From Alistipes senegalensis (GTDB lineage: Bacteria > Bacteroidota > Bacteroidia > Bacteroidales > Rikenellaceae), in the NCBI GenBank assembly GCA_023664045.1, contig JAMPGH010000001.1, positions 1,588,083 through 1,652,082 of the forward strand: a stretch of 64,000 bases of DNA, in the 5' to 3' direction. Shown piece after piece: positions 17,501 to 24,648 of this stretch (position 1 is its first letter; each line of letters starts with the position of its first letter). Under the pieces are notes generated by a model. It did not search any database. It saw nothing but the letters and a program-made list of their open reading frames with translations, and was not told where the DNA came from. The position numbers and the translations under genes were made by a program.

Positions 17501-17508
17501 TATATTTG
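17501..17508 (+). promoter_or_regulatory. -7 element (TATATTTG) of the DHH phosphoesterase gene
   Basis: TATATTTG lies 20 bases before the ATG at 17528. No TTTG at the exact upstream spacing is seen, so only the -7 half is supported. Confidence 0.5.
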
Positions 17509-17527
17509 CGGTGTTAAAACCCGAGCG

Positions 17528-18571
17528 ATGAATATTTCCACCGAACAGATCGATCGCCTGCGCGAATTACTCGCCGCTCCCGCCCAGCGGATCGTGATCG
17601 TGGCCCATACCAATCCCGACGGCGATGCCGTGGGTTCTTCGCTGGCTTGGGCTGAGGCGTTGCGACGCATCGGACACAGCGTCGTGTGCATCGTGCCGAA
17701 CAAATATCCCTACTTCCTCGACTGGATGCCCGGCATCGGGGAGATCGTCATCTTCAAGAACGATGCGGAGGGCCGTGCCGTCCGGGCGGTGGGCGAGGCG
17801 GATATGATTTTCTGTCTGGATTTCAATTCGCTTTCACGGCTGGAGATCCTCAGCGATACGATCGCCGCCAATACCACGGCCCGACGGGTGCTCATCGACC
17901 ACCATCTTTCGCCCGACGAGGGTTTCGACGCGTTGTTCTCCTATCCCCAGTCGTCGAGTACTTGCTATCTGGTCTATCGTCTCATCGACGCTCTTTGGGG
18001 CCCCGAGGCTATCTCGCTCCCGATGGCCGAGGCGCTCTACGTGGGTATGATGACCGATACGGGCAACTTCGCCTTTTCGTCGCTCACGCCGGAGCTGTTC
18101 CGCGCCGTGGCGGTGCTGGTGGAGCGGGGCATCCACATTCCGACCATCCACAACAACGTCTACAACGCCTATACCGAGGGACGTGCGCGCCTCTTCGGCT
18201 ACGCCATCGACCGCAAGATGCAGATTATCGAGGAGGGGACGGTAGCTTACATGTCGCTTCTGGAGCACGAGATGCGCCGCTTCCGGTTCCAGCAGGGAGA
18301 CAGCGAAGGGTTCGTCAACTACGCGCTGACCATCAAGAAGATGAAGATGTCGGCCATGTTCCTCGCGCATCGCAAGTTCATCCGCGTGTCGCTGCGTTCG
18401 CGGGGCGATGTCGACGTCGATCTCTTCGCCCGCAGATATTTCAACGGCGGCGGCCACAAGAATGCCGCCGGCGGCAAGTCGTTCCTCTCGATGCAGGAGA
18501 CCATCGACCGCTTCGTCCGTTCGGTCCGCGAGTTCGCCGAGGAGGGGCATCTGGGACCGTTGAAGGATTAG
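17528..18571 (+). CDS. nrnA: DHH/DHHA1 phosphoesterase (NrnA-like nanoRNase / pAp phosphatase)
   Basis: The 347-residue protein has the DHH N-terminal domain: TNPDGDAVGSS (motif I), FCLDFNSLSR (motif II), LIDHHLSPDEGF (DHH motif) and GMMTDTGNFAF (motif IV), which ligate two Mn2+. The C-terminal DHHA1 domain ends with FNGGGHKNAAGG, the substrate-binding loop. NrnA-type enzymes degrade 2-5 nt RNAs and dephosphorylate 3'-phosphoadenosine 5'-phosphate. Bacteroidetes generally lack the Orn oligoribonuclease, so this may be the main nanoRNase. It is a single-gene unit, followed by a terminator. Confidence 0.9.
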   Translation: MNISTEQIDRLRELLAAPAQRIVIVAHTNPDGDAVGSSLAWAEALRRIGHSVVCIVPNKYPYFLDWMPGIGEIVIFKNDAEGRAVRAVGEADMIFCLDFNSLSRLEILSDTIAANTTARRVLIDHHLSPDEGFDALFSYPQSSSTCYLVYRLIDALWGPEAISLPMAEALYVGMMTDTGNFAFSSLTPELFRAVAVLVERGIHIPTIHNNVYNAYTEGRARLFGYAIDRKMQIIEEGTVAYMSLLEHEMRRFRFQQGDSEGFVNYALTIKKMKMSAMFLAHRKFIRVSLRSRGDVDVDLFARRYFNGGGHKNAAGGKSFLSMQETIDRFVRSVREFAEEGHLGPLKD

Positions 18572-18649
18572 TATGCCGGGATGCCGTCCGTGTCGTTCCT
18601 GCGGCAGCCGGATTCCCGGAGTTGCAAGCAGCGCAATATCTTTTCGTAT

Positions 18650-18676
18650 GAAGTCCGCACATGTGCGGACTTTTTC
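18650..18676 (+). terminator. Intrinsic terminator after nrnA
   Basis: AAGTCCGCAC and GTGCGGACTT form a perfect 10-bp stem around a two-base AT centre, followed by T5. It lies 79 bases after the stop codon. Confidence 0.8.
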
Positions 18677-18769
18677 GTTTTCGGGCGGCGCGGAACGATT
18701 CGTCGGCTTTTGTTCACATTTTGTTCATTATTATTTTCCGTCGCGGTCCGGGTTTTGATCGACAATTCC

Positions 18770-18777
18770 TACTTTTG
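18770..18777 (+). promoter_or_regulatory. -7 element (TACTTTTG) upstream of the cobalamin riboswitch
   Basis: TACTTTTG ends 8 bases before the riboswitch P1 stem, so transcription would start almost at the aptamer. A TTG at consensus distance is not clear. Confidence 0.5.
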
Positions 18778-18784
18778 TTACCGA

Positions 18785-18955
18785 GCAAGGTTCCCCGCCG
18801 GCGGCTGCCGGCCCGGGATCAAAAGGGAACGCCTGTGCGAATCAGGGACTATGCCCGTAGCTGTAAGCTCCGTCGTTATCTGCGCATTCCGGAGCCACTG
18901 CCCCTCGGGGGCGGGAAGGCCGTGCAGAGGGAGCGAGTCAGAAGACCTGCCTTGC
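18785..18955 (+). ncRNA. Cobalamin (B12) riboswitch controlling nrdDG
   Basis: The stretch shows the conserved cobalamin aptamer elements in order: a 5' P1 arm GCAAGG, the AAAAGGGAA core (18820-18829), GTGCGAATC, GGGACTATGCCCGTAGCTGTAA (a variant of the consensus CCCGCAACTGTAA), and the B12-box-like GAGTCAGAAGACCTGCC, closing on CCTTGC. It lies about 325 bases upstream of nrdD on the same strand. Such riboswitches turn off expression when adenosylcobalamin is abundant. The logical reading is that the B12-independent class III reductase is repressed when a B12-dependent class II enzyme, encoded elsewhere, can work. Confidence 0.88.
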
Positions 18956-19279
18956 CGTACGTGGCTTTCGCCTTCGGGAAGTAGGGCGCGGCCGGAACGA
19001 TTTTATTGCACGAAAAGTTTATGGGCGAAGAATTCCGGGAATTTTTCCGGAGAGGGAATCGTCGCCTTATGACGGGTCTCGCATCGACGGTCGACGGCGC
19101 CGCTTCGCCGCCCCTCCTCTCGGCGAAAGCCGGAGCGGGCGAGCGGCACTTCTCCCCTCTTGGGAGGGGTCGGAGGAGGGTCGGAGACTGCAAACGCCGC
19201 CTCTGGCGGCGGAGATGACGCCGAGGAGCGGCAAAAGGGTGCGGGCAGGCAGGCCAACTAACTAAACGTAGATACGATC
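18956..19279 (+). promoter_or_regulatory. Long GC-rich expression platform / leader of nrdD
   Basis: These 324 bases between the aptamer and nrdD have no convincing gene. They contain hairpin-forming GC-rich blocks: CTCCCCTCTTGGGAGGGG near 19152, the AACGCCGCCTCTGGCGGCG region near 19193, and GCCGCTTCGCCGCC near 19099. None is followed by a T run, so control may be translational or use a distant element. A weak 65-codon ORF beginning at 19021 (MGEEFREFFRRG) was not accepted. Confidence 0.45.
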
Positions 19280-21376
19280 ATGGGTATTTCGGAACTTACC
19301 ATCGTCAAGCGCGACGGAAAACGCGAACCGTTCTCCGTCGAGAAGATCAAACGTGCCGTCGGCAAGGCCTTTCTGGCCGTGGGCGGCTACGCCACGGACG
19401 ACGACCTCACGTCGGTGCTGAGCCGCGTGCGCGTCTCGGACGGCATGTCGGTCGAGGAGATTCAGAATCAGGTGGAGGTGGCTCTGATGGCCGAGCGTTA
19501 TTTTGCCGTAGCCAAAAGCTACATCCTCTATCGGCAGAAGCATTCCGAGGACCGCGAGACGCGCGAAAAACTCGACTTCCTGACCTCTTACTGCGACGCC
19601 TCGAACCCCGCTACGGGCTCGAAGTACGACGCCAACGCCAATGTCGAGAACAAGAACATCGCCACTCTGATCGGCGAGCTTCCCAAGCAGAACTTCATCC
19701 GCCTGAACCGGCGCCTGCTGACCGACCGCATCAAGGAGATGTACGGCAAGGAGCTGTCGGACAAGTACCTGTACCTGCTGAAGAACCATTTCATCTATAA
19801 GAACGACGAAACTTCGATGGCCAACTACTGCGCTTCGATCACCATGTATCCGTGGCTGCTCGGCGGCACGCTTTCGATCGGCGGCAACTCTACGCGGCCC
19901 ACGAACCTCAAGTCGTTCTGCGGCGGTTTCGTCAACATGGTCTTCATCGTCTCGTCGATGCTCTCGGGGGCCTGCGCCACGCCCGAGTTTCTTATGTATA
20001 TGAACTACTTCGTCGAACAGGAGTACGGCGAGGACTACTATCTGCATGCCGACCGGGTGGTCGATCTCTCCACGAAGCACCGCACCGTCGACAAGATCAT
20101 CACCGACTGCTTCGAGCAGATCGTCTACTCGATCAACCAGCCTACGGGAGCCCGCAACTTTCAGGCGGTCTTCTGGAACGTCGCCTACTACGACCGCTAC
20201 TACTTCGAGTCGCTTTTCGGCGAGTTCGTCTTCCCCGACGGCTCGAAACCTCATTGGGAGTCGCTGTCGTGGCTGCAGAAGCGTTTCATGACGTGGTTCA
20301 ACCGCGAGCGCACCAAGACCGTGCTGACCTTCCCTGTCGAGACGATGGCGTTGCTGACCCGGGACGGCGACGTCATGGACCGGGAGTGGGGCGACTTCAC
20401 CGCCCGAATGTACTCCGAGGGCCACTCGTTCTTCACCTACATCAGCGACAACGCCGACTCGCTCTCGTCGTGCTGCCGCCTGAGGAACGAAATTCAGGAC
20501 AACGGCTTCAGCTATACGTTGGGCGCCGGCGGCGTGTCGACCGGTTCGAAGAGCGTGCTGACCGTCAACCTCAACCGCTGCATCCAGTATGCCGTCAAGA
20601 ACAACATGCACTACCTCACGTTCCTCGAGGAGATCGTCGATCTGGTCCACAAGGTGCAGACGGCCTACAACGAAAATCTCAAGGAGCTGCAGTCCAAAGG
20701 GATGCTGCCGTTGTTCGATGCCGGTTACATCAACCTCTCGCGCCAGTACCTCACCGTCGGCGTCAACGGACTGGTCGAGGCCGCCGAGTTTCTGGGCCTT
20801 GCGATCGACGACAACGACGCCTACGCCGCCTTCGTGCAGGAGGTGCTGGGGCTCATCGAACGATACAACAAAAAGTATCGCTCGAAAGAGTTGATGTTCA
20901 ACTGCGAGATGATTCCGGCCGAGAACGTGGGCGTCAAGCATGCCAAGTGGGACCGCGAGGACGGCTACGTCGTGCCGCGCGACTGCTACAACTCCTACTT
21001 CTACGTTGTCGAGGACCAGTCGTTGAACATCATCGACAAGTTCCGCCTCCACGGCCGCCGCTACATCGAGCACCTTACGGGCGGCTCGGCCCTCCACATG
21101 AATCTGGAGGACCACCTCACGCAGGAGCAGTACCGCCACCTGCTGCGCGTCGCGGCGGCCGAAGGGTGCAACTACTTCACGTTCAATATCCCCAATACGG
21201 TCTGCAACGAGTGCGGCCATATCGACAAGCGCTATCTCAAGGAGTGCCCCGAGTGCCACAGCGACCGCCTCGACTACCTCACTCGCGTGATCGGTTACAT
21301 GAAGCGCGTGTCGAATTTTTCGGCCGCCCGTCAGAAGGAGGCCGCCCGTCGTTTCTACTACGCGGAGCAGAAATAG
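19280..21376 (+). CDS. nrdD: Anaerobic (class III) ribonucleoside-triphosphate reductase
   Basis: The 698-residue glycyl-radical enzyme makes dNTPs anaerobically. The N terminus is an ATP-cone (IVKRDGKREPFSVEKIKRAV). The catalytic barrel follows, with GGNSTRPTNLKSFCGGF and SSCCRLRNEIQDNGFSYTLG. A zinc site C-X2-C-X12-C-X2-C (CNECGH...CPEC) lies near residues 640-659, and the glycyl-radical motif RVIGYM places the radical Gly near residue 672. Length is normal for the family. nrdG starts two bases after its stop. Upstream lies a cobalamin riboswitch. Confidence 0.97.
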   Translation: MGISELTIVKRDGKREPFSVEKIKRAVGKAFLAVGGYATDDDLTSVLSRVRVSDGMSVEEIQNQVEVALMAERYFAVAKSYILYRQKHSEDRETREKLDFLTSYCDASNPATGSKYDANANVENKNIATLIGELPKQNFIRLNRRLLTDRIKEMYGKELSDKYLYLLKNHFIYKNDETSMANYCASITMYPWLLGGTLSIGGNSTRPTNLKSFCGGFVNMVFIVSSMLSGACATPEFLMYMNYFVEQEYGEDYYLHADRVVDLSTKHRTVDKIITDCFEQIVYSINQPTGARNFQAVFWNVAYYDRYYFESLFGEFVFPDGSKPHWESLSWLQKRFMTWFNRERTKTVLTFPVETMALLTRDGDVMDREWGDFTARMYSEGHSFFTYISDNADSLSSCCRLRNEIQDNGFSYTLGAGGVSTGSKSVLTVNLNRCIQYAVKNNMHYLTFLEEIVDLVHKVQTAYNENLKELQSKGMLPLFDAGYINLSRQYLTVGVNGLVEAAEFLGLAIDDNDAYAAFVQEVLGLIERYNKKYRSKELMFNCEMIPAENVGVKHAKWDREDGYVVPRDCYNSYFYVVEDQSLNIIDKFRLHGRRYIEHLTGGSALHMNLEDHLTQEQYRHLLRVAAAEGCNYFTFNIPNTVCNECGHIDKRYLKECPECHSDRLDYLTRVIGYMKRVSNFSAARQKEAARRFYYAEQK

Positions 21377-21378
21377 AG

Positions 21379-21849
21379 ATGGTACGCTTCCATAACTTCG
21401 ACGTGGTCTTCGCCGAGATTCCCGGCGAGACCACGTTGGCCCTCAACATCACGGGGTGCCCCAACCGCTGCCCCGGCTGCCACAGCCCCCACCTCTTGGC
21501 CGATGCGGGCGAGGTGCTCGACGACGAGGCTCTCGGGGCGTTGCTCGGCCGCTACGGCCGTTCGGTAACGTGCGTCTGCTTCATGGGCGGCGACGCCGAT
21601 CCTTTCGAGATCGCGCGGCTGGCCGGCACGGTGCGCCGCACGATGCCGGGCCTGCGCGTCGGGTGGTACTCGGGCCGGCAGGAGCTGCCGGCGGGGCTGG
21701 CGCCGCAGTCGTTCGACTACATCAAGTTGGGTCCGTGGGTCGAGGCGCTCGGCCCCCTTTCGTCGCCCGCGACCAACCAGCGGCTCTACCGCGTCGCTTC
21801 CGACGGGACGATGACCGATATCACGGCGCGCTTCCTCCCGCCCCGCTAA
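21379..21849 (+). CDS. nrdG: Anaerobic ribonucleotide reductase activating protein (radical SAM)
   Basis: The 156-residue protein has the radical-SAM cluster motif CPNRCPGC (C-X3-C-X2-C), with GCPNRCPGCHSPHLL as in NrdG activases, followed by a FMGGDADP motif (GGE-equivalent) that binds SAM. It installs the glycyl radical on NrdD. ATG at 21379 lies two bases after the nrdD stop. The stop codon is embedded in a CCCCGCTAAGAGC-type hairpin that may act as terminator. Confidence 0.95.
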   Translation: MVRFHNFDVVFAEIPGETTLALNITGCPNRCPGCHSPHLLADAGEVLDDEALGALLGRYGRSVTCVCFMGGDADPFEIARLAGTVRRTMPGLRVGWYSGRQELPAGLAPQSFDYIKLGPWVEALGPLSSPATNQRLYRVASDGTMTDITARFLPPR

Positions 21850-21935
21850 GAGCCGGGCTTTATAAGAGTTGGCGGGAACAGATGCGTTTGGCTAAGAGCG
21901 GGGTTTTGTGAAGAGTCGGTGAACGGGAGACGACC
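21838..21935 (+). repeat. Two tandem copies of the GCTAAGAGC hairpin repeat after nrdG
   Basis: Two imperfect units about 46 bases apart begin GCTAAGAGCCGGGC (21845) and GCTAAGAGCGGGGT (21891). Each continues with TTT..., AAGAGT and GGYG-like bases. The first overlaps the nrdG stop. Related hairpins lie at 14497-14513 and, inverted, at 28618-28634. They may act as terminators or be a short REP-like family. Confidence 0.55.
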
Positions 21936-21973
21936 CGTGTGGATTGTTTGTTGAAAATTTTTCGGCCGAAAGT

Positions 21974-22005
21974 TTTGCGCGTCTCGCCCCGAAGTCGTAC
22001 CTTTG
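21974..22005 (+). promoter_or_regulatory. Promoter of the pyr operon
   Basis: TTTG at 21974-21977 and TACCTTTG at 21998-22005 are separated by exactly 20 bases. Transcription would start near 22012. The leader to pyrC is about 157 bases and contains a short ORF and an intrinsic terminator. Confidence 0.8.
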
Positions 22006-22023
22006 CATCCGATTGCAAGCCCA

Positions 22024-22125
22024 ATGAATCGCAGACCTCACATAGCGCCGAACCATTCGTTCCGACAGCGGGACCACCGGTCGGGCTTCGGGTCCGTCGA
22101 CGAGGGGGCATCGTTGTTTTATTAG
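22024..22125 (+). CDS. Candidate 33-residue leader peptide of the pyr operon
   Basis: ATG at 22024 opens a 33-codon ORF starting MNRRPHIAPNHSFRQ and ending EGASLFY, stopping with TAG at 22123-22125. The ORF begins about 12 bases after the predicted start. It is rich in Arg and His, has no membrane segment, and is probably not functional as a protein. Its last codons lie in a U-rich stretch (TCGTTGTTTTATTAG), and its stop codon is the first three bases of the terminator stem. That geometry is the one used in UTP-sensed attenuation of E. coli pyrBI, where a ribosome close behind a paused polymerase blocks the hairpin. Translation has not been shown. Confidence 0.6.
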   Translation: MNRRPHIAPNHSFRQRDHRSGFGSVDEGASLFY

Positions 22126-22155
22126 GGTAACCGGCCACGGTTGCCCTATTTTTTT
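22123..22155 (+). terminator. Intrinsic terminator / attenuator in front of pyrC
   Basis: TAGGGTAACCG (22123-22133) pairs with CGGTTGCCCTA (22138-22148) through 11 bp, including one G-U pair, around a GCCA loop, followed by T7. It lies between the promoter and pyrC, 14 bases before the ATG, so it must be bypassed for operon expression. A competing pairing of CCGGT (22078-22082) with ACCGG (22130-22134) is possible. Confidence 0.85.
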
Positions 22156-22168
22156 GCATCCGACTGTC

Positions 22169-23434
22169 ATGAAAACACGCTACGTGAACGCCCGCATCTA
22201 CCGCGACGGCTGCTTCGAAGAGGGGACGCTCCTCGTGGAGGAGGGGCGGTTCGCGGAGGATATGCCCGGAACCGCGGCCGGTCGCACGGTCGACTTGGGC
22301 GGTCGTTGCGTCGTGCCGGGGCTGGTCGACGTGCATGTCCACCTGCGCGAACCCGGGTTCCCGCATAAGGAGACCATCGCTTCGGGAACGGCCGCTGCGG
22401 CCCGCGGAGGCTACACGACCGTCTGCTCCATGCCTAATCTCGACCCGGCGCCCGATACGCCCGAGCATCTGCACGTCCAGACCTCTTTGATCCGCCGCGA
22501 CGCCGCGGTGCGGGTCGTGCCTTATGCGTCGATCACCCTCGGACAGCGGGGATGCGGCGAGCTGGTCGACTTCGCGGCGCTGGCGCCCGAGGCGGTCGGT
22601 TTTTCCGACGACGGGCGCGGCGTGCAGTCGGCGGAGCTGATGGAGGAGGCCATGCGGCGGGCCGCTGCGGTCGGCAAGCCGATCGTCGCCCATTGCGAGG
22701 TCGACGAATTGCTGCGCGGGGGCTACATCCACGACGGTGCTTACTGTCGCGAACACGGACACCGGGGCATCTCTTCCGAGAGCGAATGGCGGCAGGTCGA
22801 GCGCGACATTGCTTTGGCCGAAAAGACCGGCTGCCGGTATCACGTCTGCCACGTCTCCACGCGCCAGAGCGTCGAGCTGGTGCGGCAGGCCAAAGCCCGG
22901 GGGCTCAGCGTAAGCTGCGAAACGGCGCCGCACTACCTGCTGCTCTGCGACGAGGATCTGCAGGAAGAGGGGCGCTTCAAGATGAACCCGCCGCTGCGGA
23001 GCCGCAACGACCGAGAAGCGCTGGTCGCAGGCCTCGTCGACGGCACGATCGAGGTCATCGCCACCGACCATGCGCCCCATACGGCCGAGGAGAAGGCCCG
23101 CGGGCTGGCCGGCAGCGCGATGGGCATCGTGGGGCTGGAGTGCGCCTTTCCGCTGCTCTACAAATACTTGGTGCTCCCGGGCGTGATTACGCTGGAGCGT
23201 TTGGTGGCCTTGATGTCCGTGAATCCCCGCCGGATCTTCGGTCTCGGCGGCGGACTGGAGATAGGCGAGCCGGCCGATTTCACGGTGTTGGACCTCGATG
23301 CGCAGTATGAGATAGACCCCGAGACCTTCCGTTCCAAAGGCCGCGCCACGCCTTTCGCCGGCTGGCCCGTGCAGGGCCGCGCCTCGATGACGGTGGTGGG
23401 AGGACGATGCGTCTACGACGCGAATGAAGAATGA
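22169..23434 (+). CDS. pyrC: Dihydroorotase
   Basis: The 421-residue amidohydrolase catalyses cyclisation of carbamoyl-aspartate to dihydroorotate. Metal-binding DVHVHLREPG is near residue 55, GGYTTVCSMPNL follows, and the conserved ATDHAPHTAEEKA carries the catalytic Asp. The length and the HLREPG form are typical of class I dihydroorotases. The first ATG after the terminator (22169) is used; an upstream TTG in frame lies within the T run. It is the first structural gene of the pyr operon. Confidence 0.95.
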   Translation: MKTRYVNARIYRDGCFEEGTLLVEEGRFAEDMPGTAAGRTVDLGGRCVVPGLVDVHVHLREPGFPHKETIASGTAAAARGGYTTVCSMPNLDPAPDTPEHLHVQTSLIRRDAAVRVVPYASITLGQRGCGELVDFAALAPEAVGFSDDGRGVQSAELMEEAMRRAAAVGKPIVAHCEVDELLRGGYIHDGAYCREHGHRGISSESEWRQVERDIALAEKTGCRYHVCHVSTRQSVELVRQAKARGLSVSCETAPHYLLLCDEDLQEEGRFKMNPPLRSRNDREALVAGLVDGTIEVIATDHAPHTAEEKARGLAGSAMGIVGLECAFPLLYKYLVLPGVITLERLVALMSVNPRRIFGLGGGLEIGEPADFTVLDLDAQYEIDPETFRSKGRATPFAGWPVQGRASMTVVGGRCVYDANEE

Positions 23435-23521
23435 ATGGTTAATAATGAATAATGGATTTCAAAAAGAGTGAATGCTGCAATTATTAACTATTAATTATTC
23501 ATTATTCATTGAAAGAAATCC
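23428..23521. repeat. AT-rich inverted-repeat element between pyrC and carA
   Basis: Two AT-rich arms (ATGAATGGTTAATAATGAAT and ATTAATTATTCATTATTCAT types) face each other around a short centre. The outer parts GGATTTC and GAAATCC also match inversely. The composition contrasts sharply with the GC-rich genes on both sides. Part of the left arm overlaps the end of pyrC. Confidence 0.65.
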
Positions 23522-23556
23522 GAAGAGGGAGAGATGATGAAAGACAGTAAAACGAT

Positions 23557-24648
23557 ATGAAACCTTACACCAAGAAAATCGTTCTGGAGAACGGCCGCGA
23601 GTTCTACGGCTACGGCTTCGGCGCCGACCGGGAGACGATCAACGAAATCGTCTTCAACACCTCGATGGTCGGTTATCAGGAGATCGTCTCCGATCCCTCC
23701 TATACTGATCAGACGGTGGTCATGACCTACCCCCTGATCGGCAACTACGGCACCGCCGAGGAGGACTACGAGACCAAGTTCCCCACCATCGGGGGCATGA
23801 TCGTGCGCGAGTACAACGACATCCCGTCGAACTTCCGTTACACGCGTACCCTGAACGAGGTCTTCGAGGAGATGGGCATTCCCGGCATCTGGGGCGTCGA
23901 CACCCGGGCGCTCACCCGGCTGATCCGCGACGAGGGCAGCCAAAAGGTGATGATCGCCGATGCCTCGACGCCTCGCGACGAGGCTTTGCGGCGGTTGCGC
24001 GACTACGAGCTGCCGCACGATATGGTGGCGCGCGTAAGCTGTAAAAAACGCTGGTTCTCGCGTACGCCCAACCACCGCTTCGACGTCGTGGCCGTCGACT
24101 GCGGCATCAAGTACAACATCATCCGCTGCCTCAACGCCAAAGGTTGCAACGTAACGGTCGTGCCGTTCGACGCGTCGGTCGAGGAGATCCTCGCATTCCG
24201 GCCCGACGGCATCTTCCTCTCCAACGGCCCCGGCGACCCCACGGACGTCGAACCCGTGATCGAGAAGGTGCGGGCCCTGAAGGGGCGGCTTCCGATCTTC
24301 GGCATCTGCATGGGCCACCAGTTGATTTCGCTGGCCTACGGGGCCCGGACTTTCAAGATGAAGTTCGGGCACCGCGGCGGCAATCACCCCGTCAAGCGGT
24401 TGGAGACGGGCAAGATCGAGATCACGAGCCAGAACCACAGCTACGCCGTCGACATCGATTCGCTCAAGGATACGCCCCTGCGGCTGACGCACGTCAACCT
24501 GCTGGACAACACGGCCGAGGGGGTCGAATGCCCCGAGGATCGGGTCTTCTCGGTGCAGTACCACCCCGAGAGCGCGCCGGGTCCGCAGGACAGCGCCTAC
24601 CTGTTCGACAAGTTCATTCAAATGATGGAGGAGCACAAAAATGCCTAA
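23557..24648 (+). CDS. carA: Carbamoyl-phosphate synthase small (glutaminase) subunit
   Basis: The 363-residue protein has the CarA N-terminal domain ([16 protein letters not shown]) and a class I glutamine amidotransferase domain. The nucleophile Cys lies in FGICMGHQ, with the partner His/Glu in [12 protein letters not shown]. It supplies ammonia to CarB. The stop overlaps the carB start by eight bases, which ensures coupled synthesis of the two subunits. Confidence 0.97.
   Translation: MKPYTKKIVLENGREFYGYGFGADRETINEIVFNTSMVGYQEIVSDPSYTDQTVVMTYPLIGNYGTAEEDYETKFPTIGGMIVREYNDIPSNFRYTRTLNEVFEEMGIPGIWGVDTRALTRLIRDEGSQKVMIADASTPRDEALRRLRDYELPHDMVARVSCKKRWFSRTPNHRFDVVAVDCGIKYNIIRCLNAKGCNVTVVPFDASVEEILAFRPDGIFLSNGPGDPTDVEPVIEKVRALKGRLPIFGICMGHQLISLAYGARTFKMKFGHRGGNHPVKRLETGKIEITSQNHSYAVDIDSLKDTPLRLTHVNLLDNTAEGVECPEDRVFSVQYHPESAPGPQDSAYLFDKFIQMMEEHKNA

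Noticed and set aside
19006..19218. A 65-70 codon ORF between the cobalamin riboswitch and nrdD.
   Set aside because: The translation is Arg/Gly-rich without a known family and coincides with GC-rich hairpins of the leader.
21939..22130. A 63-codon ORF overlapping the pyr leader in another frame.
   Set aside because: Its start lies upstream of the pyr promoter -7 element, so it could not be translated from the leader transcript.
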